The notes beneath the pieces were generated by a model, which saw nothing but the letters and a program-made list of their open reading frames with translations, did not search any database and was not told the DNA's origin. A stretch of DNA of 64,000 bases, taken from positions 248,001-312,000 of the forward strand of contig UCNE01000013.1 of assembly GCA_900473685.1 (NCBI GenBank), given 5' to 3'. Shown here piece after piece: positions 28,560 to 36,901 of this stretch. The position numbers were made by a program, and so were the translations under genes. The DNA comes from Hyphomicrobiales bacterium. Lineage in GTDB: Bacteria > Pseudomonadota > Alphaproteobacteria > Rhizobiales > Rhizobiaceae. Position 1 is the first letter of the stretch. Every line of letters begins with the position of its first letter.

Positions 28560-29492
28560 TCAGTCTTTCAGATATCTCTTGATGTGCCAGCGGTCGTGGT
28601 ACCAGAGCCATTGCCCGGGATATTCCCGCACCCAGCTCTCGACCTTGTCGTTCAACAGCTGTGCCGTCGCATTGACATCGACACCGCCGTCCGGCTTGCG
28701 CGGGATTTCAATCGCCGGCTCCAGCTCAAGGCGGAAACGTCCATCGGGCAACCGGATGGAGCGGGCCGGATAGACTTCGCAATTGAACTGCCGCACCAGC
28801 TTTGCCAGCAAAGGATTGGTGCGCACGTCGCGGCCGAAGAATTTGGTCATCAGCCCCTTGCGGAATTTCTGATCGACCAGAACACCGACAGCGCCACCCG
28901 CCTCCAGCTTGCGCGCCAGCGTGAACGACGATCCGGCATGCGAGGGAACCAGATTGCCCATGCGCTGCTTGCGGAAATCAAAAACCTTGTCAGCAACATA
29001 CGGATTGTTCGGTGGCCGGAAAAGCACCGTCACATCCAGCCCGAAGGCAGCACTTGCGACCGGCAACAGCTCGAAATTGCCGGTATGAGCGGTAAAGACG
29101 ATGAACGGCCGCGGATTGTCCCGCAGCTCGAGGAACAGCGGAATACCGGACACCTCGATACGGCCGGGCTTCGGATTTGCCGGGTCGAAATCGAACAGCT
29201 CGTCCAGGAAGACGTATTCCGCCGCAAGCCGGCCAATGCTGCTCCAGCTTTCCAGCGCGATCGCCTCGATCTCCGCCTCGCTCTTTTCGGGAAAAGCGTT
29301 GCGAAGATTGGTCATCGTCAGCTTGTGGCGGCGCTTCAGTTTCGGCCCAAGCCAGCCTGTGAAGCGCGCCGAGAACTCAATGGCGCCTCTGGCCGGAAAC
29401 AGCTTGAGCGTCCCCAGCAGCAGAAAGACGAACTGGGCGATCGACCACTGGCGAAAACGCGCCGCCGAAAGAACCAGCCGTGTGATCAGCAT
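28560..29492 (-). CDS. lpxXL: Lipid A very-long-chain acyltransferase LpxXL
   Basis: A 310-residue member of the HtrB/LpxL/LpxM acyltransferase family, with an N-terminal membrane anchor (about residues 15-35). The catalytic HX4(D/E) motif is in FTAHTGNFELLP and a second conserved block is VGVLVDQKFRKG. In Rhizobium, LpxXL transfers the 27-hydroxyoctacosanoyl chain from AcpXL to lipid A. Position at the end of the acpXL cluster makes this assignment firm. The ATG at 29492 is preferred; a GTG two codons earlier also fits. The start lies 12 bases beyond the stop of the adjacent dehydrogenase gene. Confidence 0.9.
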   Translation of the reverse strand: MLITRLVLSAARFRQWSIAQFVFLLLGTLKLFPARGAIEFSARFTGWLGPKLKRRHKLTMTNLRNAFPEKSEAEIEAIALESWSSIGRLAAEYVFLDELFDFDPANPKPGRIEVSGIPLFLELRDNPRPFIVFTAHTGNFELLPVASAAFGLDVTVLFRPPNNPYVADKVFDFRKQRMGNLVPSHAGSSFTLARKLEAGGAVGVLVDQKFRKGLMTKFFGRDVRTNPLLAKLVRQFNCEVYPARSIRLPDGRFRLELEPAIEIPRKPDGGVDVNATAQLLNDKVESWVREYPGQWLWYHDRWHIKRYLKD

Positions 29493-29503
29493 GCGCACGG
29501 TGT

Positions 29504-30532
29504 TCAGTCCATCCGCAGGATGATTTTGCCGAAGACCTGGCGTGTTTCCATCCGCTCCAGCGCCTTGTCGATCTCATTGAAGCCGACTTCGGTATCGATC
29601 ACCGGGTGAACGAGACCGCGCGCCATCTTCTGCATTGCGTCAGCCATGTTTTCCATGCGGCAACCGAAAGAGCCGAGCAGCTTCAGCTGCTGTTGGAAAA
29701 GCATCATCAGGTTCATTTCAGTCGAGACGCCGGAGGTCGAACCGCAGGTGACGAGACGGCCGCCACGCTTGAGGACGAACATTGAGGCAGCCCAGGTATC
29801 CTTGCCGACATGTTCGAAGACGACATCAACGCCCTTCTTCTTGGTCAGCTTGCGGGTGACGCCTTCAAAGCGGTCCTTGCGGTAGTTGATGACGTGATCG
29901 GCGCCAAGCGCCTTGGCCTTCTCGATCTTGTCGTCGGAACCGACGGTGGTTATGACAGTGCAGCCGATCTTCTTAGCCAGCTGGATCGCAGCCGAGCCAA
30001 TGCCGGAACCGCCGGCATGAATGAGGATCGTTTCGCCCGGCTCAAGCTTGGCATTGTCGAACAGCATATGCTCGACGGTGCCGAAGGTGACGGGGGCAAC
30101 GGCTGCGGCCACCGCATCGACGCCCGGAGGGGCCGGAACGAGCAGGCGCGCCGGCAGGTTGACCTTTTCCTGGGCAAAACCGTCGAGATGGAAACCATGC
30201 ACGCCACCGACGTTCTCGCACAGATTGTCGCGGCCTTCGCGGCACGGACGGCAGAGGCCGCAGGTGCGGGCACCGTAGATCGACACCAGCTGCCCCGGCA
30301 GGACGTTGGAAACACCCGGGCCGATCTGGTCGACCACGCCGGATGCTTCAGCACCGATCACCAGCGGCATCTTGCGCTTGGCAAAGGCCATGCCGCGCCA
30401 ACCCCAGACGTCGATATGGTTGAGCGCGACGGCCTTGACGCGAAGCGTGACTTCGCCCGGACCCGGAGCTTCCGGTTCGGGAAGGTCAGTGATTTCCAGC
30501 TTGCGGTCGTCGACCAGTTGCAAAGCGCGCAT
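29504..30532 (-). CDS. adh2XL: Zinc-type alcohol dehydrogenase/reductase of the acpXL cluster
   Basis: A 342-residue medium-chain dehydrogenase. It has the GroES-like domain (GEVTLRVKAVALNHIDVWGWRG), the structural-zinc Cys cluster CGLCRPCREGRDNLC, and the cofactor motif HAGGSGIGSAAIQLAKKIG. The gene always accompanies acpXL, fabZXL, fabFXL and lpxXL in rhizobia; it probably acts in redox chemistry of the very long chain, such as an enoyl-reductase-like step (inference). The ATG at 30532 has AAGGA upstream; the frame starts 15 codons earlier without support. Confidence 0.88.
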   Translation of the reverse strand: MRALQLVDDRKLEITDLPEPEAPGPGEVTLRVKAVALNHIDVWGWRGMAFAKRKMPLVIGAEASGVVDQIGPGVSNVLPGQLVSIYGARTCGLCRPCREGRDNLCENVGGVHGFHLDGFAQEKVNLPARLLVPAPPGVDAVAAAVAPVTFGTVEHMLFDNAKLEPGETILIHAGGSGIGSAAIQLAKKIGCTVITTVGSDDKIEKAKALGADHVINYRKDRFEGVTRKLTKKKGVDVVFEHVGKDTWAASMFVLKRGGRLVTCGSTSGVSTEMNLMMLFQQQLKLLGSFGCRMENMADAMQKMARGLVHPVIDTEVGFNEIDKALERMETRQVFGKIILRMD

Positions 30533-30586
30533 GATATAAGTCCTTAAGCCCGAGGCGTGCTTGCCCCGAAAAAACATGATGTCCGA

Positions 30587-31870
30587 TTAGGCCGGTTCAG
30601 CAGCCATGACAAGGCTGGCGTTCTGGCCGCCGAAGCCGAAGGAGTTCGACAGGACAGCACTAACCTGCGCATCCCGCTTCACGTTCGGTACGACATCGAG
30701 AATGATCGACGGATCGGGGTTTTGATAGTTGATCGTCGGTGGAACCGTGCCGGTGAGGATCGTCTGCAGCGAGAACACGGCCTCGACAGCGCCAGCGGCG
30801 GTCAATGTGTGGCCGATCATCGACTTGTTCGATGACACCGGAATGGACGTTAGTGCTTCGCCAAACACCGACAGCATCGCGCCATATTCCATCTTGTCGT
30901 TTTCAGGCGTCGATGTGCCATGGGCGTTGATATAGCCGATGTCACCCTCGTTGAGGCCCGCATCGGCCAAGGCTGCGCGGATCGTCGCAATCGCCGGGCC
31001 GCCGTCCGGTGAGGACCGCGTGCGGTGGAACGAATCCGCCTTTTCACCACAGCCTTTCAGGATGCCGTAGATTTTTGCGCCGCGCGCGACCGCTGCTTCC
31101 AGCGATTCCAGCACCAGCGTTGCCGCCCCTTCGGCAATGACGAAACCGTCACGATCCTTGGAGAAGGGCTTCGAGGCCCGTTCCGGCGGGTCGTTCTGGG
31201 TCGAAAGCGCAGACAGAAGCGCAAAGCGGATCAGCGCTTCGGCGCTAACGGAACCATCGGTGGCGACGGTCAAGGCCCGGTCGGTGCGGCCCTGGCGGAT
31301 CGCCTCAACTCCGAGCTGGATGGCTGTTGCACCCGATGCGCAGGCAGTCGACAGCGTTACCGGCAGTCCACGTGTTCCAAAACGGTCAGACAGGCGCTCG
31401 GAAATAGCGCCGAACAAGGCTGCCTCATGAAACACTGGATCGGCGCGGTCACGCATGGCGGCAAGGAAACGATCATAGGCATCGCCAGGCTTCTGCGACG
31501 GCCGCGACCGGTCGGCAAGCTCAAAGCGGGCACTCCATTCCGGCTCGATCGGTGGCGCTGCGAGAAAAAGCGGGCCATTAAAATCGCCGGAAATACCGGC
31601 CTGCGCCAGCGCCTCAGCCGTCGTTTCACGGGCGAAGGCATAGGACCGCTCAACGGCGTTTTCCGCAGGCAAATCAATGAAATCGACGGTTCCGCTGATC
31701 CGAGTCGAAAGCCCCTCGGTCGGGAAACGCGTGATCTTGTGAATACCGGAAACGCCTGATGTCAGCGCCTTCCAGTTGTCCTCGACGCCCTGGCCGAGCG
31801 AGGTGATGACGCCCATGCCGGTGACGGCGATCAGCGGGCGGCCGAGATGATCCTTGTAAGCGCTGGTCAT
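30587..31870 (-). CDS. fabF2XL: 3-oxoacyl-ACP synthase, active subunit of the very-long-chain system
   Basis: A 427-residue condensing enzyme that extends acyl-AcpXL. The complete catalytic triad is present: Cys177 in STACASGAT, a His in INAHGTSTPEN and a His in SNKSMIGHTLTAAG. It begins 12 bases after the partner gene at 31883-33094, with AAGGAG before the ATG. That partner lacks the active Cys, so this subunit would perform condensation for the pair. The product chain in rhizobial lipid A is usually 27-hydroxyoctacosanoate. Confidence 0.9.
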   Translation of the reverse strand: MTSAYKDHLGRPLIAVTGMGVITSLGQGVEDNWKALTSGVSGIHKITRFPTEGLSTRISGTVDFIDLPAENAVERSYAFARETTAEALAQAGISGDFNGPLFLAAPPIEPEWSARFELADRSRPSQKPGDAYDRFLAAMRDRADPVFHEAALFGAISERLSDRFGTRGLPVTLSTACASGATAIQLGVEAIRQGRTDRALTVATDGSVSAEALIRFALLSALSTQNDPPERASKPFSKDRDGFVIAEGAATLVLESLEAAVARGAKIYGILKGCGEKADSFHRTRSSPDGGPAIATIRAALADAGLNEGDIGYINAHGTSTPENDKMEYGAMLSVFGEALTSIPVSSNKSMIGHTLTAAGAVEAVFSLQTILTGTVPPTINYQNPDPSIILDVVPNVKRDAQVSAVLSNSFGFGGQNASLVMAAEPA

Positions 31871-31882
31871 ATCTGCCGCTCC

Positions 31883-33094
31883 TTATTCTTCTGCCGAAAG
31901 CACGGCAATGCCTTCGCCGCGCGCATGGCCGATCGTCGTGACGATGGCGGTCGTTGCTGGCTTTTCCATGGGGCCTTCACCATCAGGGTCGAACGGCGGC
32001 ACCTTGGCGCCTGCTCCGAGTGAGAGAGCCGCGAAAGCCAGGCCGAGCGGAAACTGTGATTCCAGCGCATGACCGACAAGCCCGCCATAGGCACGCACGG
32101 CGGCCTTGGGGAACTGCGCATCGAGAAACGACTTTTCACGCGCGGCAAGATCCGGAAAGCCGGTCGTGCCGGAAAAGACCACGGTACGAGACGGATCGGC
32201 ATCTGCTGCCGAAGCCGTCAGATATTGCAGGCGCTGCTCGAGGCGATCCCCGTCGCGGCTGCCACGGTCTCCACCGACGGAATCGATCGTCGCATAGATG
32301 CGGGCGCCGCGCGCCTCCGCATGCTCGCGCGATTCCAACATCAGGAACGCACCGACCGAACCGGTGATCATCCCGCCGCCGTTTTCAGGCTTACGGGACC
32401 AGATCGGCTGATGGCCGCCGAGCGCATGGCCCTGAATCGCCTCAATCAACAGGATCATGTCGAGCCGTTCGGCCGAAAACGCGCCGCCAACCAGCGTATG
32501 GGTCGACTGTCCGGCCTTGATACGGGCGAAGGCGGTTTCGATCGCCGAAATGCCCGCACCCTCTTCACCCATGAAGGTGCGCGAGGAGCCTGTAACCTTG
32601 TGGACGATGGAGATATTGCCGGCCATCAGATTGGAAAGCTGAGCCAAAAACAGTGTCGGGCGCAGTTCGGTCGTCAGCTTCTCGTTGAGCAGCTGTTCGC
32701 GGTCATTGCGCTTCAGGGCCTCATCGACGATCAGCGAATCGACATTGATGTCGCGCTCGCCGCCGCCCGCTGCCACAATCATGTCCATGCTGCCGCAGGC
32801 GTCCGGGTCATCCTTGAAACCGGCATCATCAAGCGCCAGACCGGCGCTGAAAACACCGAGGCGCTGCCAGTTTTCCATCTGCCGCTGGTCACCGCGCTTG
32901 GAAATCTGCTGAGACCAGTCGATTTCCGGCAGCGGATGCACCGGATACGGCGCGAAGCGTTCCGTCTCGACACGGACGGCCGGAGTTTCTGTGGCCGTCA
33001 GAAGCGCGGTATGCACTTCGGTGCCCACACCCTGGCTGGTGACGATGCCGACACCGGTGATCACAACATCATTGGCGGATTTGCTCATCGTCAT
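31883..33094 (-). CDS. fabF1XL: Ketosynthase-like partner lacking the active-site cysteine
   Basis: A 403-residue FabF-fold protein (start VVITGVGIVTSQGVG). Where active ketosynthases have the (T/S)ACASG motif, this one reads KVTGSSRTFMGEEGAG (residues 166-181), with no Cys. The NAHGT motif is also replaced (FSGTTGFPDL), while GLVGHALESQFPLG keeps the last His. This resembles the chain-length-factor subunit of type II polyketide synthases. It overlaps the fabZXL stop by four bases (ATGA) and precedes fabF2XL by 12 bases, so a 1:1 pair is favoured. The symbol is assigned by cluster order. Confidence 0.85.
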   Translation of the reverse strand: MTMSKSANDVVITGVGIVTSQGVGTEVHTALLTATETPAVRVETERFAPYPVHPLPEIDWSQQISKRGDQRQMENWQRLGVFSAGLALDDAGFKDDPDACGSMDMIVAAGGGERDINVDSLIVDEALKRNDREQLLNEKLTTELRPTLFLAQLSNLMAGNISIVHKVTGSSRTFMGEEGAGISAIETAFARIKAGQSTHTLVGGAFSAERLDMILLIEAIQGHALGGHQPIWSRKPENGGGMITGSVGAFLMLESREHAEARGARIYATIDSVGGDRGSRDGDRLEQRLQYLTASAADADPSRTVVFSGTTGFPDLAAREKSFLDAQFPKAAVRAYGGLVGHALESQFPLGLAFAALSLGAGAKVPPFDPDGEGPMEKPATTAIVTTIGHARGEGIAVLSAEE

Positions 33095-33576
33095 TCCCCC
33101 GTCGCGGCTGAAGCCGCTATTGCAGCCATCAAGCCCACTTCTTCGGCACGCTTCTTGACGATCGGGCCGAGCGGCACCTGATCGAACGGCATGGTGCGCA
33201 GTTTCAGCTGCGCGTCACAGACCTTCTTGCCCTGTGAGGTAATCTTAGCCTTCACCACAGCGAAGCCGGACCCGTCATGTTCGAGAAAGGCTTCGATGTC
33301 GAGCACAGCTTCGGGCTCGACAAAGGTGCGCATCTTGGCGCCATCGACCGACATCAGGAACGGCATGGCGGCGAAATCCGTGGCCGCGAGCACCAGAAAA
33401 CCGCAGGCCTGCGCCATGGTCTCGATCAGAAGAACACCGGGGACCAGCGGATAACCCGGAAAATGGCCCTCGAAAACGGGGCTTTTGGCCGGAACCACAG
33501 AACGCGCCGTCAGCGTCTTGGCGTTAAGATCGACCGTTTCGACCCGATCGATCATCTGAAAATATTCAAGGAGCAT
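33091..33576 (-). CDS. fabZXL: 3-hydroxyacyl-ACP dehydratase FabZ-like
   Basis: A hot-dog-fold dehydratase of about 161 residues with the catalytic His in FEGHFPGYPLVPGVLLIETMAQ and the conserved Glu in the same helix. It removes water from the 3-hydroxyacyl-AcpXL intermediate. I chose the ATG at 33576 (MLLEYFQMIDRVE), matching the usual FabZ N-terminus; the frame continues to 33654, and an extended form of 187 residues cannot be excluded. It is coupled to the next gene by a four-base overlap. Confidence 0.88.
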   Translation of the reverse strand: MLLEYFQMIDRVETVDLNAKTLTARSVVPAKSPVFEGHFPGYPLVPGVLLIETMAQACGFLVLAATDFAAMPFLMSVDGAKMRTFVEPEAVLDIEAFLEHDGSGFAVVKAKITSQGKKVCDAQLKLRTMPFDQVPLGPIVKKRAEEVGLMAAIAASAATGE

Positions 33577-33695
33577 CAGGAGCAAATCCAGCTTGGTCCG
33601 GAACACAGCGCTTGGGAAAAGCGCCTGAACATTCCGGATTTCAAATCCGCGCATGACCCCGCCCGAAACAGGCCCGGTGCCGCGATCATGCGACC

Positions 33696-33750
33696 GTCAA
33701 GTAAAAACGCAAATGCCGCCTGTCAAGCGCGGTCGACGCGACAGGCGGCA
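33696..33750 (-). terminator. Hairpin between acpXL and fabZXL
   Basis: TGCCGCCTGTC (33714-33724) and GACAGGCGGCA (33740-33750) form a perfect 11-base stem. On the minus strand it is followed by TTTGCGTTTTTAC. It should end a share of transcripts just after acpXL, making the carrier protein more abundant than the downstream enzymes. Confidence 0.6.
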
Positions 33751-33802
33751 TTGATATCAATCATGCACGTGTTTCCCGCGCGTCAAACGCAGGATCTCGT
33801 CA

Positions 33803-34081
33803 TCAGCCCTTGGCGGCCTTCAGTTCGTCGATCTTGGCGCAAAGGTTCTTCAGGACGAAATATTCTTCCGTCGAAACCTTGCCTTCGTTGACTTCCTGCG
33901 TCCACTGCTCGAGCGGGATCTTGATGCCGAATTCCTTGTCGATCGCAAAAACGATATCGAGGAAGTCCAGGCTGTCGATGCCGAGATCGTCGATGGTGTG
34001 GCTTTCCGGCGTAATCGTCTCGCGATCGATTTCGCTCGTTTCCGCAATGATGTCGGCAACCTTGTCGAATGTAGCTGTCAC
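33803..34081 (-). CDS. acpXL: Very-long-chain acyl carrier protein AcpXL
   Basis: A 92-residue acyl carrier protein. The phosphopantetheine serine is in [28 protein letters not shown], and the long C-terminus ([24 protein letters not shown]) is characteristic of AcpXL, setting it apart from AcpP of about 78 residues. It carries the growing C28 chain for lipid A. The GTG at 34081 gives the known 92-residue length and is seven bases from AGAGG; an ATG two codons upstream (34087) is too close to that site. It is first in the leftward cluster. Confidence 0.93.
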   Translation of the reverse strand: MTATFDKVADIIAETSEIDRETITPESHTIDDLGIDSLDFLDIVFAIDKEFGIKIPLEQWTQEVNEGKVSTEEYFVLKNLCAKIDELKAAKG

Positions 34082-34219
34082 GCGCATACCTCTTTAGAAT
34101 ACATGTTTTGGCGAACCTATAGGTAAATACGGCTGAAAAGCCAATGGCCTTGGGCGCAAGAGTTGCATTTATGGCGACGGTGTTGCCCAAACATCAAGCC
34201 AAGCTCAAAATACCGGCCC

Positions 34220-35125
34220 TCAAAGGCCTGTTGCTGCCGGGAGATCAGCGGCCAAGGCATCGATCGCCAGCCTGACGCGCAGCGGCAGATGCGGGGTCTG
34301 TGGCCAGACCGCATGGCAATCGAAGGACAATCGGCGCTCACCTGCAAACAGCCGGACAAGGCTGCCGTCGCGGAGCCTGTCCCGAACGAGCCAGCATGGC
34401 AGCCAGACGAGCCCGAGCCCGGAAACTCCGGCATCGGCAATCATCTCCAGATCATCGAAACGCATGCGCGAAGGCGGCAGGATTTCAGCATCCGGGCCAC
34501 CATCGACCGGAAAGAGCCAGGAGCGGATATAGCCGGAGCGGGCATAGAGGATCGCATGGTGATCCCGCAACTCCTCCCGGGTTCCCGGCACACCGTGGAC
34601 ACGCAGATAATCCGGCGAAGCGCAGACCGTCATACGCTGATGCGCAAGCCGCCGCGCCATCAGCCCCGGCCACTCGCCGAGCGGGCCGTTGCGGATGGCA
34701 AGGTCGAATCCGTCCTCTAGGATATCGACCCGGCTGTCGGTGAAGTTCAGATCAAGCTCCAGCTTCGGATGCTCGCTGGCAAGTTTCAGCAGGATGGGCG
34801 CGACACAGCGGCGGCCGAACAGCACGGGCATGGAAACCCGCAATCGTCCCGCCACCTCCTTGCGGCCCGATTCGAGCATGGCCTCGCCTTCCCGCAACTC
34901 CTCAAGCGCCCGTAGACAGCGCTCGTAAAACGCCTGACCATCTTCCGTCACCGTCTGGCTGCGCGTGGTGCGATGGAACAGCCGGGCACCGAGCCGCTCT
35001 TCCAGCCGGGCAATCGTCTTGCCGACCGCCGAGCGCGACAGGTTGAGCCTCTGGGCGGCCGCGGAAAAGCTGGCAGCCTCCACCGCCTCGACGAAAACCG
35101 TCACACCGTTCAAACGATCGTTCAT
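34220..35125 (-). CDS. LysR-family transcriptional regulator
   Basis: A 301-residue LysR protein. The winged HTH lies at residues 3-60 (VEAASFSAAAQRLNLSRSAVGKTIARLEERLGARLF). The effector domain includes GRLRVSMPVLFGRR and DLAIRNGPL. I chose the ATG at 35125 with GGAGG 11 bases upstream; an ATG at 35143 has no such site. It is divergent from the alcohol dehydrogenase-like gene at 35241, and in LysR systems the divergent neighbour is usually the target. The inducer is unknown. Confidence 0.88.
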   Translation of the reverse strand: MNDRLNGVTVFVEAVEAASFSAAAQRLNLSRSAVGKTIARLEERLGARLFHRTTRSQTVTEDGQAFYERCLRALEELREGEAMLESGRKEVAGRLRVSMPVLFGRRCVAPILLKLASEHPKLELDLNFTDSRVDILEDGFDLAIRNGPLGEWPGLMARRLAHQRMTVCASPDYLRVHGVPGTREELRDHHAILYARSGYIRSWLFPVDGGPDAEILPPSRMRFDDLEMIADAGVSGLGLVWLPCWLVRDRLRDGSLVRLFAGERRLSFDCHAVWPQTPHLPLRVRLAIDALAADLPAATGL

Positions 35126-35240
35126 CCGCTTTGTAGCCTCCATGGAACCAATAGTGGGAAATCATATCGCCACTGGCGAACGAAAGGCAATGCTAGCGTC
35201 GCGTCATTGCTTGAACCAAGCCGAAGAGCAGGAGACGAAC

Positions 35241-36266
35241 ATGACGGATACAATGAGGCGCTGGTCGATGCCGGCGATCGGCCGCACCAATCTGAAACTG
35301 GAGACAGTGGCGATACCTGAACCCGGGCCGGGCGAGGTTCGCGTCAAGGTTTCGGCTACCTCACTCAACTACCGCGACAAGCTGGTCATCGAGACGGGCA
35401 TGGGACTGTCCCTGCCGACACCATTCGTGCCCGCCTCCGACATGGCAGGCGTTGTCGACGCCATCGGATCCGGCGTGACCCGCTTCAGGCCTGGCGACAG
35501 GGTGACGTCCATGTTCAAGCCGGACTGGATCGATGGCCGCGATAACGGCACCGCCCGAACGCCGGCTTACAAGACGCTTGGCGGCGCCTATCAGGGCGTT
35601 CTGGCCGACTACGTCGTGTTTCCGGAAGGCTGGTTTACCGCGTCGCCACAGAGCCTTGATGATGCCGAGGCCAGCACCCTGCCCGTCGCCGGCTTGACCG
35701 CATGGTTTGCGCTGATCGAGCGCGGCAGGCTCAGAGCCGGTTCAACCGTGCTCGTCCAGGGCACCGGCGGCGTTGCCCTGTTCGGGCTGCAGATTGCCAA
35801 GGCGCATGGCGCCAATGTCATCATCACCTCTCGGAGCGACGAGAAACTTGAGCGAGCAAAGGCGCTCGGTGCCGATCACGGCATCAACAGCAGCAAGGAA
35901 GATTGGGTCGAAGCTGTCTACCGGATCACCGGCGACGAAGGTGCGCATCATATCCTCGAAATCGCCGGTGGCGCCAATCTCGGACACTCAATCCGCGCCG
36001 TTGCGGTGCAAGGGACCATCTCGGTCATCGGGGTTTTCGAGGGGTTCGAGGTCGCCGGGCCGGCAGGCCCACTGCTGTTGAAGTCGCCGGTCATCCAGGG
36101 GATCAGCGTTGGTCACCGGCAGTCGCTGGAGGATTTCGGCCGCGCCATCGATTCGACCGGGATCAAACCCGTCATCGACGCACGTTATCCGCTGGAAGAC
36201 CTGCATGCGGCTCTCGACCACCTTGATCGCGGCGCATTCGGAAAGATCGTCATCGATCTGAACTAA
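35241..36266 (+). CDS. Zinc-independent alcohol dehydrogenase / quinone-oxidoreductase-like
   Basis: A 341-residue medium-chain dehydrogenase/reductase. It has the GroES-like region GEVRVKVSATSLNYRDKLVIETGMG and the nucleotide-binding motif VLVQGTGGVALFGLQIAKAHGA. The structural-zinc Cys cluster is missing, and the usual catalytic Cys is replaced (NYRD), as in quinone-oxidoreductase-like members. The ATG at 35241 has AGGAGA; the open frame upstream overlaps the divergent regulator and is non-coding. Likely controlled by the LysR gene. Confidence 0.87.
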   Translation: MTDTMRRWSMPAIGRTNLKLETVAIPEPGPGEVRVKVSATSLNYRDKLVIETGMGLSLPTPFVPASDMAGVVDAIGSGVTRFRPGDRVTSMFKPDWIDGRDNGTARTPAYKTLGGAYQGVLADYVVFPEGWFTASPQSLDDAEASTLPVAGLTAWFALIERGRLRAGSTVLVQGTGGVALFGLQIAKAHGANVIITSRSDEKLERAKALGADHGINSSKEDWVEAVYRITGDEGAHHILEIAGGANLGHSIRAVAVQGTISVIGVFEGFEVAGPAGPLLLKSPVIQGISVGHRQSLEDFGRAIDSTGIKPVIDARYPLEDLHAALDHLDRGAFGKIVIDLN

Positions 36267-36280
36267 CGGCTTGAAACAGC

Positions 36281-36315
36281 TTTGGGGCTGGCGTTATCGC
36301 CAGCCCCAAAGCAAA
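36281..36315. terminator. Terminator between convergent dehydrogenase and L,D-transpeptidase genes
   Basis: TTTGGGGCTGGCG and CGCCAGCCCCAAA form a 13-base stem with a 4-base loop (36281-36310), 15 bases after the dehydrogenase stop. The flanks suit termination from both sides. Confidence 0.75.
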
Positions 36316-36323
36316 CCCATTGA

Positions 36324-36752
36324 TCAGCGGGTAACGACGATCTGCGTGTTCTTCAGGCCATACTGGCTGGCAAGCGAGAAGAACTCGGCGGCATTATCGG
36401 GATGCAGACGGATACAGCCGTGCGAGGCCGGACGGCCGAGGCGTTTGAGATCGAAAGTCGCGTGAACGGCATAACCGCCGTTGAAGAACACCGCGTAAGG
36501 CATCGGCGCATCGTCATATTTGCGCGAGCGATGGTTTCTCGACAGCCACTTGGCACTCCAGCTACCCTGCGGCGTGACGTAGCCCTTGCGCGCGGTAGAA
36601 ACCTTCCAACGATACCGCACGAAACCATTCTGCGACACGGTCATGGTTTGAGAAGAAAGGCTGATCCTGGCAATAAGATTGGCGGCAAAAGCGGAATTTG
36701 ACTGAAACTGCATCAATAAGAGTGCCAACAAGGCAACGAAGAATCTACGCAT
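36324..36752 (-). CDS. L,D-transpeptidase (YkuD domain)
   Basis: A 142-residue exported enzyme with signal peptide MRRFFVALLALLLMQFQSNSAFA. The rest is a short YkuD domain with the catalytic motif ASHGCIRLHPDNAAEFF, containing the His and Cys of the HXX14-17(S/T)HGChN-type signature. It should form 3-3 cross-links in peptidoglycan or link envelope proteins to it; Rhizobiales carry many paralogues used in polar growth. It stands alone, with its own presumed promoter in the 149-base gap before cobD. Confidence 0.9.
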   Translation of the reverse strand: MRRFFVALLALLLMQFQSNSAFAANLIARISLSSQTMTVSQNGFVRYRWKVSTARKGYVTPQGSWSAKWLSRNHRSRKYDDAPMPYAVFFNGGYAVHATFDLKRLGRPASHGCIRLHPDNAAEFFSLASQYGLKNTQIVVTR

Positions 36753-36901
36753 GAAAAATCCTCTCCGAAGTACGCATCTTTTTACTGGTGTCCCAACACG
36801 ACACAGACTTTACAGCCTTTGCAATGATAGACGTTTAAGACACTTGGAAAATTCGGCGTTAACGCGAGCGGATGATTTTTTCTCGATCCGGAGTAACGGC
36901 T

